A stretch of DNA of 64,000 nt from an uncultured Christensenellaceae bacterium (GCA_910586985.1 CAJUKK010000007.1:82782-146781); one strand, 5' to 3'. Shown: positions 25,249-34,155, counted from the first letter of the stretch. Numbers and translations: made by a program. The notes: a model not told the origin generated them from the letters alone.

Positions 25249-25280
25249 TCTTGCGCGTCTGCCAGTTCCGCCACGACCGC
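25196..25280 (-). tRNA. tRNA-Leu(AAG)
   Basis: An 85-base class II tRNA with encoded CCA. The acceptor GCGGTCG pairs with CGACCGC; the anticodon stem CAAGA/TCTTG encloses the loop CTAAGGA, giving anticodon AAG; there is a long variable arm and a T-arm with GTTCAAT. The 3' half overlaps the recombinase 3' end on the opposite strand. A34 implies modification to inosine by TadA to read CUC as well as CUU; a tadA gene lies at 58.8 kb. Confidence 0.95.
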
Positions 25281-25312
25281 TTAACAACTATCCTTATCGC
25301 GACAGCTTTGTT

Positions 25313-25341
25313 ATTTTACCTCATTCTATCATAAATGTCAA
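25313..25341 (-). promoter_or_regulatory. Promoter of tRNA-Leu(AAG)
   Basis: On the minus strand TTGACA (25336-25341), a 17-base spacer and TAAAAT (25313-25318) lie about 33 bases before the mature 5' end of the tRNA. A consensus-strength sigma-A promoter. Confidence 0.85.
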
Positions 25342-25347
25342 GTCATA

Positions 25348-25887
25348 TCAATAGAAAAAATCATAAATTTTACGGAATTTTTCTACTTTTTTTACATAAG
25401 CTTCTGTTTCGGGATAAGGAATCATATTTAAATTTTTTCCGTCCGTTGAGTAACTTTGCGTCTTGAGCCAATTTGCAACAATACCCTCGCCTGCATTGTA
25501 TGCTGCAAGCGCGGTTTCCCTCACGGGAAATCTCTTAAATAAATAGTTTAAATATTTCGTGCCGATAATTATGTTGTACTCTCCTTCATATAATCGATCG
25601 GCTTCAAATGCAATACTTTCCGTACGGCAGATAAATTCTGCCGTCGACGGCATGAGCTGCATAAGTCCTATCGCCCCCGCACGGCTTTTTGCCGACTCAT
25701 TAAACCCGCTTTCCGCTTTCGCAACCGCATATATGAGGGAAATATCGATACCGCTTGATTGCACCGCTTTTAAATAAGGACGCGGATACAGCGCCGCCCG
25801 AAAGGTAAAAAAACTACCGACTGCCGCGCCGACACAAAGAACGGCAACTGCTAATATAATAATTTTGCGAAACCCTTTACGCATCAT
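25348..25887 (-). CDS. Lytic transglycosylase, SLT domain
   Basis: A 179-residue lytic transglycosylase with an N-terminal signal anchor (about 8-30, AVLCVGAAVGSFF). The SLT domain has the catalytic Glu in AKAESGFN (about residue 59), the motif GAIGLMQLMPST and the AYNAGEG motif. It cleaves murein strands outside the membrane. It lies downstream of coaE and polA on the same strand, an arrangement seen in other Clostridia, with a 48-base gap. Confidence 0.92.
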   Translation of the reverse strand: MMRKGFRKIIILAVAVLCVGAAVGSFFTFRAALYPRPYLKAVQSSGIDISLIYAVAKAESGFNESAKSRAGAIGLMQLMPSTAEFICRTESIAFEADRLYEGEYNIIIGTKYLNYLFKRFPVRETALAAYNAGEGIVANWLKTQSYSTDGKNLNMIPYPETEAYVKKVEKFRKIYDFFY

Positions 25888-25935
25888 TTACAGTATGCGC
25901 GACCGAATAAAAACTTTCCTTTATTTAAAGAAAGG

Positions 25936-26514
25936 TTACAATAATCTGTCCAAAACCTCTTTTATTGCCCTCTTTAACCCATTCGTCGTACCGTCGTTTT
26001 CTATTATAAAATCCGCATTAGACCTGAGCACATTCTCGTCGATTTGTTTAGAGATGCGCTGTTCGATCTCCTCACGCGAAAGATTACTGCGATCGGAAAC
26101 CGCACGTATACGATCTTCTTTATTCCGGCATACGGCAATCACGCCGTCAAACAATCGGTCAAATCCCCCTTCGTATAAAAGCGGCACTTCCGCAAACGAC
26201 ACGGGATATGCGTTCATCTGTTCCATCAATCGGTTGATAATATGCGGATGAGTCACGGAATTAAGACGATCGTAAATGCTTTGGTCCCCCGAAAAGGCAA
26301 TCGCAGCAAGCGCGCCTCGATCAAGTCCGCTTTTATTAACGCAATGCGGAAATTCTCGAGCGATTACCGCTAAAAAATCTTGTTCTTTTAAAAGCTCGGA
26401 GTAAATCTCGTCGCAAGAAAAAACAGGATAGCCAAACGCCTTAATTACAGCGAGCACCGTGGATTTTCCGCTCCCGATTCCGCCCGTTACGGCAAATTTC
26501 TTATTTGGCCTCAT
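25936..26514 (-). CDS. coaE: Dephospho-CoA kinase
   Basis: A 192-residue P-loop kinase performing the last step of coenzyme A synthesis, phosphorylating the 3'-OH of dephospho-CoA. The P-loop is GGIGSGKSTV (about 11-20), followed by the CoA-binding segment FSCDEIYSELL and a LID with RAVSDRSNLSREEIEQRI. Standard length. It overlaps polA by 14 bases, a common polA-coaE arrangement in Firmicutes. Confidence 0.95.
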   Translation of the reverse strand: MRPNKKFAVTGGIGSGKSTVLAVIKAFGYPVFSCDEIYSELLKEQDFLAVIAREFPHCVNKSGLDRGALAAIAFSGDQSIYDRLNSVTHPHIINRLMEQMNAYPVSFAEVPLLYEGGFDRLFDGVIAVCRNKEDRIRAVSDRSNLSREEIEQRISKQIDENVLRSNADFIIENDGTTNGLKRAIKEVLDRLL

Positions 26515-29029
26515 ACCAGCTCTTCCCCGTCTTTACTTCGGCAATCAACGGAACATTGAGTTTTATCGCGCCTTCCATCGCCTCTTTCAATAATGACGAA
26601 ACTGCATCTTTTTCCGCGAGAGGCGTGTCAAGCGCAAGTTCATCGTGAACCTGCAATACAAGTTTCGCCTGCATTTTTTCCGCAGCAAGCCGCTCGCTGA
26701 CTCTATTCATTGCAATCTTGATAATATCAGCCGAACTTCCCTGTAAAGGCATATTCATAGCGGCGCGTTCTCCAAAGGAACGCACATTGTAATTAGATGA
26801 TTTGATTTCGGGAATCCAACGCTTTCTGCCAAGAATCGTTTTAACATATCCGTCTTTTTTTGCATTTTCTACATTCAAGTGCATATATTCTTTAACGTCA
26901 GCGTACGTTTTAAAATATCGATCAATTATCTCCTGCGCCTCGGACGGAGAACACGCAAGGTCTTTGGCAAGCCCGTACGAACTCATTCCGTAAATAATCC
27001 CGAAGTTTACGACCTTCGCCCGACGTCGCATTGTTTCGGTAACGTCACCAAGCGAAACGCCGAATACTTGCGCCGCCGTTGTCGCATGAATGTCTTTCCC
27101 TTCGTTATACGCTTCGATCAACGGCTTACAACCAGAAAAATGAGCAAGCAAGCGCAATTCTATCTGTGAGTAATCGGCATCCACAAGTATATTGCCATCT
27201 CTGGCAATAAAAAGCTTTCTTAATTCTTTCCCTTCGTCTCGACGAACGGGAATATTTTGTAAATTTGGATTTGCGCTCGATAAACGCCCTGTCGTCGTCA
27301 TCGTCTGATTATACGTGGTGTGAACGATCCCGTCTTTAACGAGGGGTCTGATTCCGTCTACATACGTCGACTGCAATTTTTGATACTCTCTGTAGCTCAG
27401 AATCAAACGGGCGATCTCGTGCTCTTCGGCAAGTTTTTCTAAAATTTCTGCATTGGTCGAATACCCGCCGCGAATGTTCTTCTTTGCGCCATAACGCTGA
27501 AATCCCAACTTTTCAAATAATATTTCGGAAAGCTGAAAAGGAGAATTTAAATTAAATTCTTGCCCTGCCAATTCAAATATTTTTTGAGAAAGTTCGCGCA
27601 TCCGATCGTTATATCGCTTTGAAAACTCGGAAAAACGGCTTTCGTCTACCCGTACGCCTGTACATTCCATTTGATACAATACAAACGCAAGCGGCAACTC
27701 AATTTCCCGATACAATTTCAATTCCGTTTCCGAAATCTCCCCAACCGCTTCACCATATGCAAGATAAAGCGCATAGGCGCAGTTATCTTCTGACAAAAGA
27801 TAATCTTTGATCAGTTCCTTTTCGCTCACGGGACGCATGCCCGAATTGGCAAGATAGCGCAATAAACTTAAATCTTCGAAACTGCAATCATAAGCGATAC
27901 CCGCCTGCGACAGCCGATGTAAAATCTGCTTAACGTCATTAACAATAACCCGTTTTCCACTCGTAAACAATAATTTTAAAAGTTCGTCAAGCTCGTTGTC
28001 GAACAATCCGGGTGAAAGGAAATCCTTCCTCCTGTGAAATACATACTCTTTCCCGCCGAAACAAACATGTATCCCGTCCGTTTCGCATACCGCAAACTCC
28101 TCAGAATTTTTCAGCTGCGCTTTAAACTCATCTAACGGCGGATGAAACACAATTTCCGCACCGCTACGGTGTTGCGGGGTAAAGAAAACAGAATCCATAA
28201 GAGAACGGAATTCCAACCTTGAAAAAGCTTCCCTTACCGACTCTGAGAACGGCAAAGATACGGTGCAATCTTCAAGCGACAGCGCCAGCGGAACATTTGT
28301 ATCGATCGTCGCAAGCGTGTGGGATAAGCGCGCGTTGCTTTCACTGGCAATCAGTTTTTGGCGAACCGCAGGTTGCAATTCGTCAAGATGTTTATAGCAT
28401 TCGTCAAGCGTACCGTAACGGCTTAAAAGTTCGCGTGCTTTTACCGGACCGATTCCCGCTACTCCCGGAATATTATCCGAATTATCCCCCATAAGCGACT
28501 TTAACTCAATCACTTGAGCCGGAGTAATCCCCTCTTTCGCATAAAAGTTTTCGCTTGTCATCAAATCAATATCGCTTACACCGCGCTTTGTAAAACAAAC
28601 GCTCACATTCTCGTTTACAAGCTGATAAGCATCGCGATCGCCCGTATATATAAAGGTTTGCACCTCGGGAAATTTACGGGACAGCGTTCCGATAATATCG
28701 TCGGCTTCATACCCCGCCTTTTCCACCATGCAAATATCCATGGACTGCAAAAGATCTTTTAAAATAGGAACTTGTACAACTAGCTCTTCCGGCATAGGTT
28801 TACGCGTTCCCTTATAATTCTCATAAAGATTGTGCCGAAACGTCGGAGCATGCACGTCAAACGCAACAGCAAAATAATTTGGCTTTTCGTCTTCCAAAAT
28901 TTTTAAAACAAGTTTTACAAATCCAAAAATGCCGTTTGTGGGAGTCCCGTTTTTTGTTGTAAATACGCTCATCGCATAAAACGCGCGATTGAGCAAGCTA
29001 TTCCCATCAATCAATATTAGTTTTTTCAT
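26501..29029 (-). CDS. polA: DNA polymerase I
   Basis: An 842-residue DNA polymerase I. The 5'-3' exonuclease (FEN) domain covers about 1-280 (GDRDAYQLV, GDNSDNIPG); the middle exonuclease domain has lost the metal ligands (the DxE position reads CETDGIH), so proofreading is probably absent as in Bacillus; the polymerase domain has motif A DADYSQIELR, motif B RRRAKVVNFGIIYG and motif C VHDELALD. Short but complete for a Clostridia enzyme. First gene of the polA-coaE-slt group. Confidence 0.96.
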   Translation of the reverse strand: MKKLILIDGNSLLNRAFYAMSVFTTKNGTPTNGIFGFVKLVLKILEDEKPNYFAVAFDVHAPTFRHNLYENYKGTRKPMPEELVVQVPILKDLLQSMDICMVEKAGYEADDIIGTLSRKFPEVQTFIYTGDRDAYQLVNENVSVCFTKRGVSDIDLMTSENFYAKEGITPAQVIELKSLMGDNSDNIPGVAGIGPVKARELLSRYGTLDECYKHLDELQPAVRQKLIASESNARLSHTLATIDTNVPLALSLEDCTVSLPFSESVREAFSRLEFRSLMDSVFFTPQHRSGAEIVFHPPLDEFKAQLKNSEEFAVCETDGIHVCFGGKEYVFHRRKDFLSPGLFDNELDELLKLLFTSGKRVIVNDVKQILHRLSQAGIAYDCSFEDLSLLRYLANSGMRPVSEKELIKDYLLSEDNCAYALYLAYGEAVGEISETELKLYREIELPLAFVLYQMECTGVRVDESRFSEFSKRYNDRMRELSQKIFELAGQEFNLNSPFQLSEILFEKLGFQRYGAKKNIRGGYSTNAEILEKLAEEHEIARLILSYREYQKLQSTYVDGIRPLVKDGIVHTTYNQTMTTTGRLSSANPNLQNIPVRRDEGKELRKLFIARDGNILVDADYSQIELRLLAHFSGCKPLIEAYNEGKDIHATTAAQVFGVSLGDVTETMRRRAKVVNFGIIYGMSSYGLAKDLACSPSEAQEIIDRYFKTYADVKEYMHLNVENAKKDGYVKTILGRKRWIPEIKSSNYNVRSFGERAAMNMPLQGSSADIIKIAMNRVSERLAAEKMQAKLVLQVHDELALDTPLAEKDAVSSLLKEAMEGAIKLNVPLIAEVKTGKSWYEAK

Positions 29030-29082
29030 GCAAACATTGTATCACGGTTTTTCTTTTTTTGCAAGAAGTTAACCGAAATCGC

Positions 29083-29111
29083 TTGCTTTTTTACAAAAAT
29101 TATTATATAAT
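29083..29111 (+). promoter_or_regulatory. Promoter of tRNA-Leu(CAA)
   Basis: TTGCTT (29083-29088), a 17-base spacer and TATAAT (29106-29111) lie 11 bases before the mature tRNA 5' end. Confidence 0.8.
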
Positions 29112-29122
29112 CCTAATGTTAT

Positions 29123-29209
29123 GCCGCTGTGGTGGAATTGGCAGACGCGCTGGACTCAAAATCCAGTGGTAGCGATACCGTATCGGTTCGACCCCGATCA
29201 GCGGCACCA
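29123..29209 (+). tRNA. tRNA-Leu(CAA)
   Basis: An 87-base class II tRNA with encoded CCA. The acceptor GCCGCTG pairs with CAGCGGC; the anticodon stem CTGGA/TCCAG encloses CTCAAAA, anticodon CAA; the variable arm and the GTTCGAC T-loop are clear. It reads UUG codons. Confidence 0.96.
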
Positions 29210-29214
29210 AAATG

Positions 29215-29264
29215 AAACCAGTCCAATCTCTTTGTTGATAGCAAAGAAATTTGGCTGGTTTTTC
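29215..29264 (+). terminator. Terminator after tRNA-Leu(CAA)
   Basis: A long interrupted stem (AAACCAG.CCAA..CTTTG / CAAAG..TTGG.CTGGTTT) followed by TTTTTC begins six bases after the tRNA CCA end. Confidence 0.75.
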
Positions 29265-29290
29265 TTTAATAAATTTCCGCAACATAAGTA

Positions 29291-29326
29291 AAAAAGTTCC
29301 GACTTTTGTCAAAGTCGGAACTTTTT
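29291..29326. terminator. Bidirectional terminator
   Basis: A perfect 16-bp stem (AAAAAGTTCCGACTTT / AAAGTCGGAACTTTTT) with loop TGTC, A-rich on one side and T-rich on the other. It terminates from either direction, closing the tRNA-Leu unit on plus and the choloylglycine-hydrolase operon on minus. The 130 bases between it and the hydrolase stop hold no gene. Confidence 0.85.
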
Positions 29327-29465
29327 TATAATAGATTTTTGAATTTTTTTATGCATCATCAAACAAAGAAAACTAACCTTTTTGAGTGCCCTGTCCGGAA
29401 ACCAAAGGCGGGGAGTTTGAACGACACCCCTGCTTTAGCAGCGTGTAAAATTTTTATCACATATA

Positions 29466-30455
29466 TCAAATATCCGCTTTATTGTTTTGAACTTCTATCT
29501 TCTCCCGCCTGATTAAAGGATATCGGTAAAGTTGAGTTGATTCAAGATTTTCAGCATACATATCTACTGATGTGATTGCGTGATTTTCGTAAGTTGTGTA
29601 ATAATATATTCCTTTTTGCGCGTTACAACAAGAGGTATATACCGTAATTTCATAATTGCTTTCCCCAACGATACAACAACCGCGCGGCTGCTCTACTGCA
29701 CCGAGCGTGTGGAAAAATTGATTAACGTTTTCCTCTTCCGAATCTCCGTACACGGCGTTCAACTTTACGAATGCGGCTCTCACAAATCTGGATTTTGATG
29801 AAACGTCCCCAGGTAAACCGATCGCTCCCATCCCTCGGCTATATGTGTTTAATTTAATTTTTTTAGAAAACGTGTTCTTCGGCTCTCGCGGCGATAAATG
29901 TAAATAATCATTCAGATTTGAAATTTGTTCGTCGAACGGAGGATTATTAGTAAGAACACCAACAGGGTTATCATATATTTTCAATCCCTCTTTTACAAAT
30001 TCAACGGTAACGCATTTATTTTTATCTGCAATAATCCAATGCAATTGTGCGGGAGGCAAATCACTTCTATACGGAGTATCCGTTAAATTAATCTTTTTCA
30101 AACGTTGCAATGCTTGCGTTAAGGTTGCACAAGTCGCAAGAATATAGGGTATCAACTCAAACTGCGCAACATTTAGGCTACCTGTTTTCACTTTTTTATA
30201 ATGGGCAAATCCTACAAAGTTTAATCCCGCCATACACAAGCCCTTTTCATTGACCGCTTCATAATATAGCGGCAAATCGTCAGGGACATACGCTATACCG
30301 ATCATTGCATAATGATTATCTATGTCCCCTGCAAAACGAAAATGAAAAGGAAAACTCCGCGGCGTCACCGTAACTTCCTCCGCATAAGAAAAATCATTAT
30401 CGAGCGTCCGACCGAAATATAAATTTTTTGTTTGATACACAATTGCCGTACACAT
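29466..30455 (-). CDS. Choloylglycine hydrolase family protein (penicillin V acylase / bile salt hydrolase type)
   Basis: A 329-residue Ntn hydrolase. Cys2 becomes the N-terminal nucleophile after Met removal (MCTAIVYQTKN); the family residues Arg16 and Asp19 (FGRTLDND), an Asn in GLNFVGF, the Asn pair in VLTNNPPF and the Arg in SRFVRAAF are all in place. Members hydrolyse conjugated bile salts, penicillin V or N-acyl homoserine lactones; the sequence alone does not settle which. It is the second gene after a UppS homologue with a 27-base gap and an AAGGAG site. In a gut organism bile salt hydrolase is a plausible role. Confidence 0.9.
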   Translation of the reverse strand: MCTAIVYQTKNLYFGRTLDNDFSYAEEVTVTPRSFPFHFRFAGDIDNHYAMIGIAYVPDDLPLYYEAVNEKGLCMAGLNFVGFAHYKKVKTGSLNVAQFELIPYILATCATLTQALQRLKKINLTDTPYRSDLPPAQLHWIIADKNKCVTVEFVKEGLKIYDNPVGVLTNNPPFDEQISNLNDYLHLSPREPKNTFSKKIKLNTYSRGMGAIGLPGDVSSKSRFVRAAFVKLNAVYGDSEEENVNQFFHTLGAVEQPRGCCIVGESNYEITVYTSCCNAQKGIYYYTTYENHAITSVDMYAENLESTQLYRYPLIRREKIEVQNNKADI

Positions 30456-30482
30456 AATTTGTTTCGCTCCTTAAAATAAAAT

Positions 30483-31091
30483 TCATCCGCCAAGCGTAAC
30501 GTCTTGTTTGCGATACCATTCCAAAGCTTTCTCTAATTGATTATTTTGATAATCCGGCCACAAATCGTTTAATATACAAATATCTGAATATACCGTTTGA
30601 ACAGGTAGAAATCCCGATAGACGACACATTCCGCCCCAACGAATCACCAAGTCGATTCTGGAAACGTCGCACGACAGAAATCCGTTTTTTATATCCCACT
30701 CCCATCCGTAATTTACGAGAAGATTAACGCGCATCTGCCCTGTTGGAACATTTTCCTTTGTCTCTGTATAAGGTAATAAAGCCGAGGGAAAACAAGAAGA
30801 TTTAGTATTTCCAATCACGCGTAATGCCGCGCCTTCGGCAACAATCATTTCTGCCGCCGCAATACAAGCGTGGGAAAAAGCCGTTACCTGTTCTTTGGGT
30901 CTTTTACAATTATCAACAGTAAACCCATAATAAGTCAGCTCTCTGACTCCGCGGTTTTTAGCCGCACGCAACAAATTAATCCCTGCGGAAAGCCCATAGG
31001 CATAACCCTCTTCTTTATTTAATCCTTTTTTTTGTGCCCATCGTCTGTTTCCGTCCGGTATAATACCGATATGGTTGGGAAATCGCGCCAT
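30483..31091 (-). CDS. Divergent isoprenyl transferase (UppS-like)
   Basis: A 202-residue cis-prenyltransferase homologue. The catalytic PDGNRRWA motif (Asp13) and the SxxW-equivalent region are present, as is the C-terminal RLSGFLPVQTVYSDICILNDLWPDY block. Two oddities: it is about 45 residues shorter than usual (the middle helices are trimmed), and the conserved RxGGE of the C-terminal motif reads RWGGM, losing the Mg/IPP-binding Glu. It may be a specialised paralogue rather than the essential undecaprenyl diphosphate synthase. It starts with an AGAGGAGA site and precedes the acylase-family gene. Confidence 0.8.
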   Translation of the reverse strand: MARFPNHIGIIPDGNRRWAQKKGLNKEEGYAYGLSAGINLLRAAKNRGVRELTYYGFTVDNCKRPKEQVTAFSHACIAAAEMIVAEGAALRVIGNTKSSCFPSALLPYTETKENVPTGQMRVNLLVNYGWEWDIKNGFLSCDVSRIDLVIRWGGMCRLSGFLPVQTVYSDICILNDLWPDYQNNQLEKALEWYRKQDVTLGG

Positions 31092-31472
31092 AATATATTC
31101 TCCTCTTATCTTTGATTATCGACAAGTTAAAAATTCTTATGCCTGAAATCATTGTAACTTTACTTCATATTTTTTCGACTCGTTAAGAGAAAAAGACAAG
31201 GATTATATCCTTGTCTTTTTCCTTACCCTCTTGTTATAATGTCTTTGCTGCCTTAAAGGATGCAAAGACATTCAGGATTCCCAAAAAGTATCAAAAAACT
31301 TTTTGGAAAAAGGAGAAACCGACATTAAAACAGAAAGACAGCTTTCGCTGTCTTTCTGCAAAATTCGTCGTGATCCGACGTGTGTTTAGTACCCGAAAAG
31401 GATGCTATCTTTACGACTCCAATAATAGTTATGTACTAGCAAGACACTAGATTAATTTCGCTAAAGAAATTA
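31092..31472. other. Intergenic hairpin array downstream of the STAND NTPase gene
   Basis: A 381-base gene-free interval. From 31189 to 31380 it holds five inverted repeats in a row: 31189-31221 (15-bp stem), 31238-31272 (11 bp), 31281-31306 (CCAAAAAGT/ACTTTTTGG), 31331-31358 (12 bp, loop TTTC) and 31366-31380 (CGTCG/CGACG). Three share an AAAGACA/TGTCTTT core. A plus-strand promoter-like pair, TTGTCT (31211-31216) and TATAAT (31235-31240) with an 18-base spacer, precedes four of the hairpins. The array could be serial terminators, or a structured noncoding RNA convergent with the cassette. Confidence 0.5.
31189..31221. terminator. Bidirectional terminator at the island edge
   Basis: A perfect 15-bp stem (GAAAAAGACAAGGAT / ATCCTTGTCTTTTTC) with loop TAT. 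It has A-runs and T-runs on opposite sides and would insulate uppS from the AT-rich cassette upstream of it on the minus strand. Confidence 0.8.
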
Positions 31473-34115
31473 TTATAATAGATCCCATATATTCATCTGA
31501 TTTTTAGTGGTCTTATTAATTACATTATACCATGAATGCATCCAACTTGCATATCTTCGACTAGCTGTTTCCGTCCATTGGGGATTAAATTGTTTTTTTA
31601 AATATGCGGCCAAACCCGCCGTCGAAGTATTTTTGCTATTAGTAGATTCCATATATTCACAAGTTAAATGATATGGCGGTAATTCTTTTATGTATTCAAT
31701 CACATCATCAATAGACTTTTTATCAACTATTAATTCTTTTTTTATGGTAATTATGTGAGCCTTTAATAAGAATTGAATAACTTGCTTTTCTGGTCTTTGC
31801 ATAAAATCTGTTTTCTGAGTTTTTTGCACACATATTGAATCTAATACTTTCGATACGTTTTTATATGTGCTTTCAATATAGTAAAATAGCTCTCCATTAT
31901 GTTGCGAAGGTTTTTCAAAAGATATTAGGTTACACTCTTTCAACCAATTGTATAATTTAGTGCAATACATATTAAAGGTTTTAGGATTGTAATCGTATAT
32001 GCTATACATTATATTTATAAAATCATCATAATTAGGCTCATCAATTTTATATAAACTTTGAACAACTGAATGTTGTGTCATAATTTTACTTATTTTCTTG
32101 ATATTATTTTTTAAATCACTATCTTTTAAAGATATACTACCATTAGTTCTATTAATTAGATCAAATTTCGCCAAATCAATTATTATATTAGTAGTTGTAG
32201 TTTCTTTAAAATTCAAACTTTTTGCAAATTCAGTCAAATCAATTTCTTGACTTTTTGACAGTATCTTTAAGGCATTAGCGATAGTGGCATAATGCATTAT
32301 AGGCAAAAATGAAACTTCAAATTTAGGTGTAGAACCATTCAACAAAAAATCTTTAAAAATATCCCAATAAATTACTAATTTATTGCCCCTTTTTATAATC
32401 AATCTTCTCGCTATTAATGTATCAACAGATTTATCATAATTTGTAAGCATATCGAAATAATCAGCAGGAGAATTCCCAGCAATAGTTCTTAAACATGCAA
32501 CATCTTGGCTACTAAGTCCCTCAAGATCCTGTTCAAATATTTTTTCTTTTTTTACCCCATCAATTAAAATATCTAATTCATTATCTATGTTATCATAATT
32601 CATTTCTAAATGAATACATAATTTTTTTAATAACCACGGTAAATTGTTACTCTCAGTTATAAGATATTCTGATAAAAGTTTACCAATCTTTTTAAATTTT
32701 GAATATTCAATATATTTGCTCAAACATTCCGAACAATCTTTTGAAGTGAATTTTCCCAAGTAGAATTCTATGCGATGATCTCTTAACTCGTTCCAAATAA
32801 TATAAGCGGGATGTTCTGGCGAAACACTAAAATCAGTTTTCCATGAAAATCCTATTACAAAATTTGCACTTAATTCTTCAACAATAAAGCACAAATTTTT
32901 AACATCATTAAATATTTTTTTAAATTCTATTTTAGAGATAATCTCTTCAAATTGATCAAAATTTAAAACTAATAATTTCTTTTCTCTTTTTATTTGTGCC
33001 AAAGCCTTTTGTATTTCTGTATTTAGAAAGAAATTATTTATATTGGAAAACTTTATATTTTCAATATTTAGATTGATAAAATTTTCATCATTTAATTTTT
33101 TGAATAAAGACATAAGAACATAGTTAATATAATTCTCAGTATTGGCACTTCTTACATCTATATTACAAACATATGCACTACTTTTATATTTCTTTTCTAC
33201 ATCTTCTTTTATTTTTAATAATAAGGAACTTTTGCCTAGACCTGATGGCGACATTAAAGAAAAAATTCTCGTCACTGTTTTTTTATTTAACACATCTTCA
33301 TAAAATTTCAAAACCTTATTTAAAATTGATTTCCTTCCTATAAAATCCACTGGCCTCGATGGACGAGTATCAAACCAGTCCTCTCCACTGTTTACATATA
33401 TAATATTGTCAAAATTATTGTGACTTGTATTATAATTTTGCTCATATTCCGTATTTTTTTGTGTCCGTATTATCCAATTCATACTTCCTAATGAATTAGA
33501 TGTATTTTTTACTTTAATTAACATCTCTTCATTAGCAATTTCATCACCAGTTTTAGCATCAAATAAAACTAATGAATCAACTACATTTTCTGAAGGCACC
33601 AATTTAACCGCCCAAAAATATGAAATTTCTGTTATTAAAAGCGTATAATCAAAAACCTCTTCTTCTTTAATTGAAAGAGTCAATGGTGACTTTATTTCAT
33701 TGTTATCAATAAGTAATTTAATGATATCTTCAGATTGTAAAATCGTAAAATTCTTCAATTTCTCATTAGTGTCACGACTGTTCCATATACCCTTCGCCTC
33801 TTTACCTAAAAGTCCAGTAGTTATTAAAACGGCTTCATCATAATGTCCCAAAAAGAAGGCATTACCCAACAACTTGGAAATTACTTCTGCATTTATATTC
33901 TCTTTCCACGCCTTACACTCAATATAAACTTTTTTATTACCAAAAATAGATTTTGCCTCAACATCTATCTCCATACCCGTTTTTCTTAATTCAAACACAA
34001 CAGAGTATTGCATTTTTTTAAATATAATTTGAGCAAGTTTTTCCAACAAGTCCCCTTTATCTTTGTTAGAAGAGTCTCTATTTGATGATATTTCTATGCT
34101 ACAAGGCTTTATCAT
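31473..34115 (-). CDS. Mrr-like PD-(D/E)xK nuclease fused to a STAND NTPase
   Basis: An 880-residue protein with three parts. Residues about 18-135 are a PD-(D/E)xK endonuclease of the Mrr type: E25, D51 in GMEIDV, then E66-C-K68 in YIECKAW. Residues about 255-500 are a STAND-type P-loop ATPase: lead-in FIGRKSIL (258-265), Walker A SPSGLGKSS (289-297) and Walker B NFDQFEE with D387 and E390, the STAND DQFEE form. Residues about 540-880 are helical with winged-helix-like segments (residues about 640-700) and no TPR array. This nuclease-STAND order resembles antiviral Avs proteins, where ligand binding triggers oligomerisation and DNA degradation, but the sensor is short. It is very AT-rich compared with its surroundings and follows a KilA-N gene by 40 bases. 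The role in defence is an inference. Confidence 0.85.
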   Translation of the reverse strand: MIKPCSIEISSNRDSSNKDKGDLLEKLAQIIFKKMQYSVVFELRKTGMEIDVEAKSIFGNKKVYIECKAWKENINAEVISKLLGNAFFLGHYDEAVLITTGLLGKEAKGIWNSRDTNEKLKNFTILQSEDIIKLLIDNNEIKSPLTLSIKEEEVFDYTLLITEISYFWAVKLVPSENVVDSLVLFDAKTGDEIANEEMLIKVKNTSNSLGSMNWIIRTQKNTEYEQNYNTSHNNFDNIIYVNSGEDWFDTRPSRPVDFIGRKSILNKVLKFYEDVLNKKTVTRIFSLMSPSGLGKSSLLLKIKEDVEKKYKSSAYVCNIDVRSANTENYINYVLMSLFKKLNDENFINLNIENIKFSNINNFFLNTEIQKALAQIKREKKLLVLNFDQFEEIISKIEFKKIFNDVKNLCFIVEELSANFVIGFSWKTDFSVSPEHPAYIIWNELRDHRIEFYLGKFTSKDCSECLSKYIEYSKFKKIGKLLSEYLITESNNLPWLLKKLCIHLEMNYDNIDNELDILIDGVKKEKIFEQDLEGLSSQDVACLRTIAGNSPADYFDMLTNYDKSVDTLIARRLIIKRGNKLVIYWDIFKDFLLNGSTPKFEVSFLPIMHYATIANALKILSKSQEIDLTEFAKSLNFKETTTTNIIIDLAKFDLINRTNGSISLKDSDLKNNIKKISKIMTQHSVVQSLYKIDEPNYDDFINIMYSIYDYNPKTFNMYCTKLYNWLKECNLISFEKPSQHNGELFYYIESTYKNVSKVLDSICVQKTQKTDFMQRPEKQVIQFLLKAHIITIKKELIVDKKSIDDVIEYIKELPPYHLTCEYMESTNSKNTSTAGLAAYLKKQFNPQWTETASRRYASWMHSWYNVINKTTKNQMNIWDLL

Positions 34116-34155
34116 AATTATCTCCTTTGTAATTATAAAAATTAAAAACTTGGTT

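Noticed and set aside
29340..29465. Possible short gene or repeat after the bidirectional terminator
   Set aside because: No ribosome binding site and no second copy seen; kept as unassigned intergenic sequence.
31189..31380. CRISPR array
   Set aside because: The repeats are inverted, differ in length and are not regularly spaced; no cas genes are near.
31211..31450. Plus-strand open frame of 79 codons in the hairpin array
   Set aside because: TTG start without a ribosome binding site, odd composition, and it runs through four inverted repeats; better explained as structured intergenic DNA.
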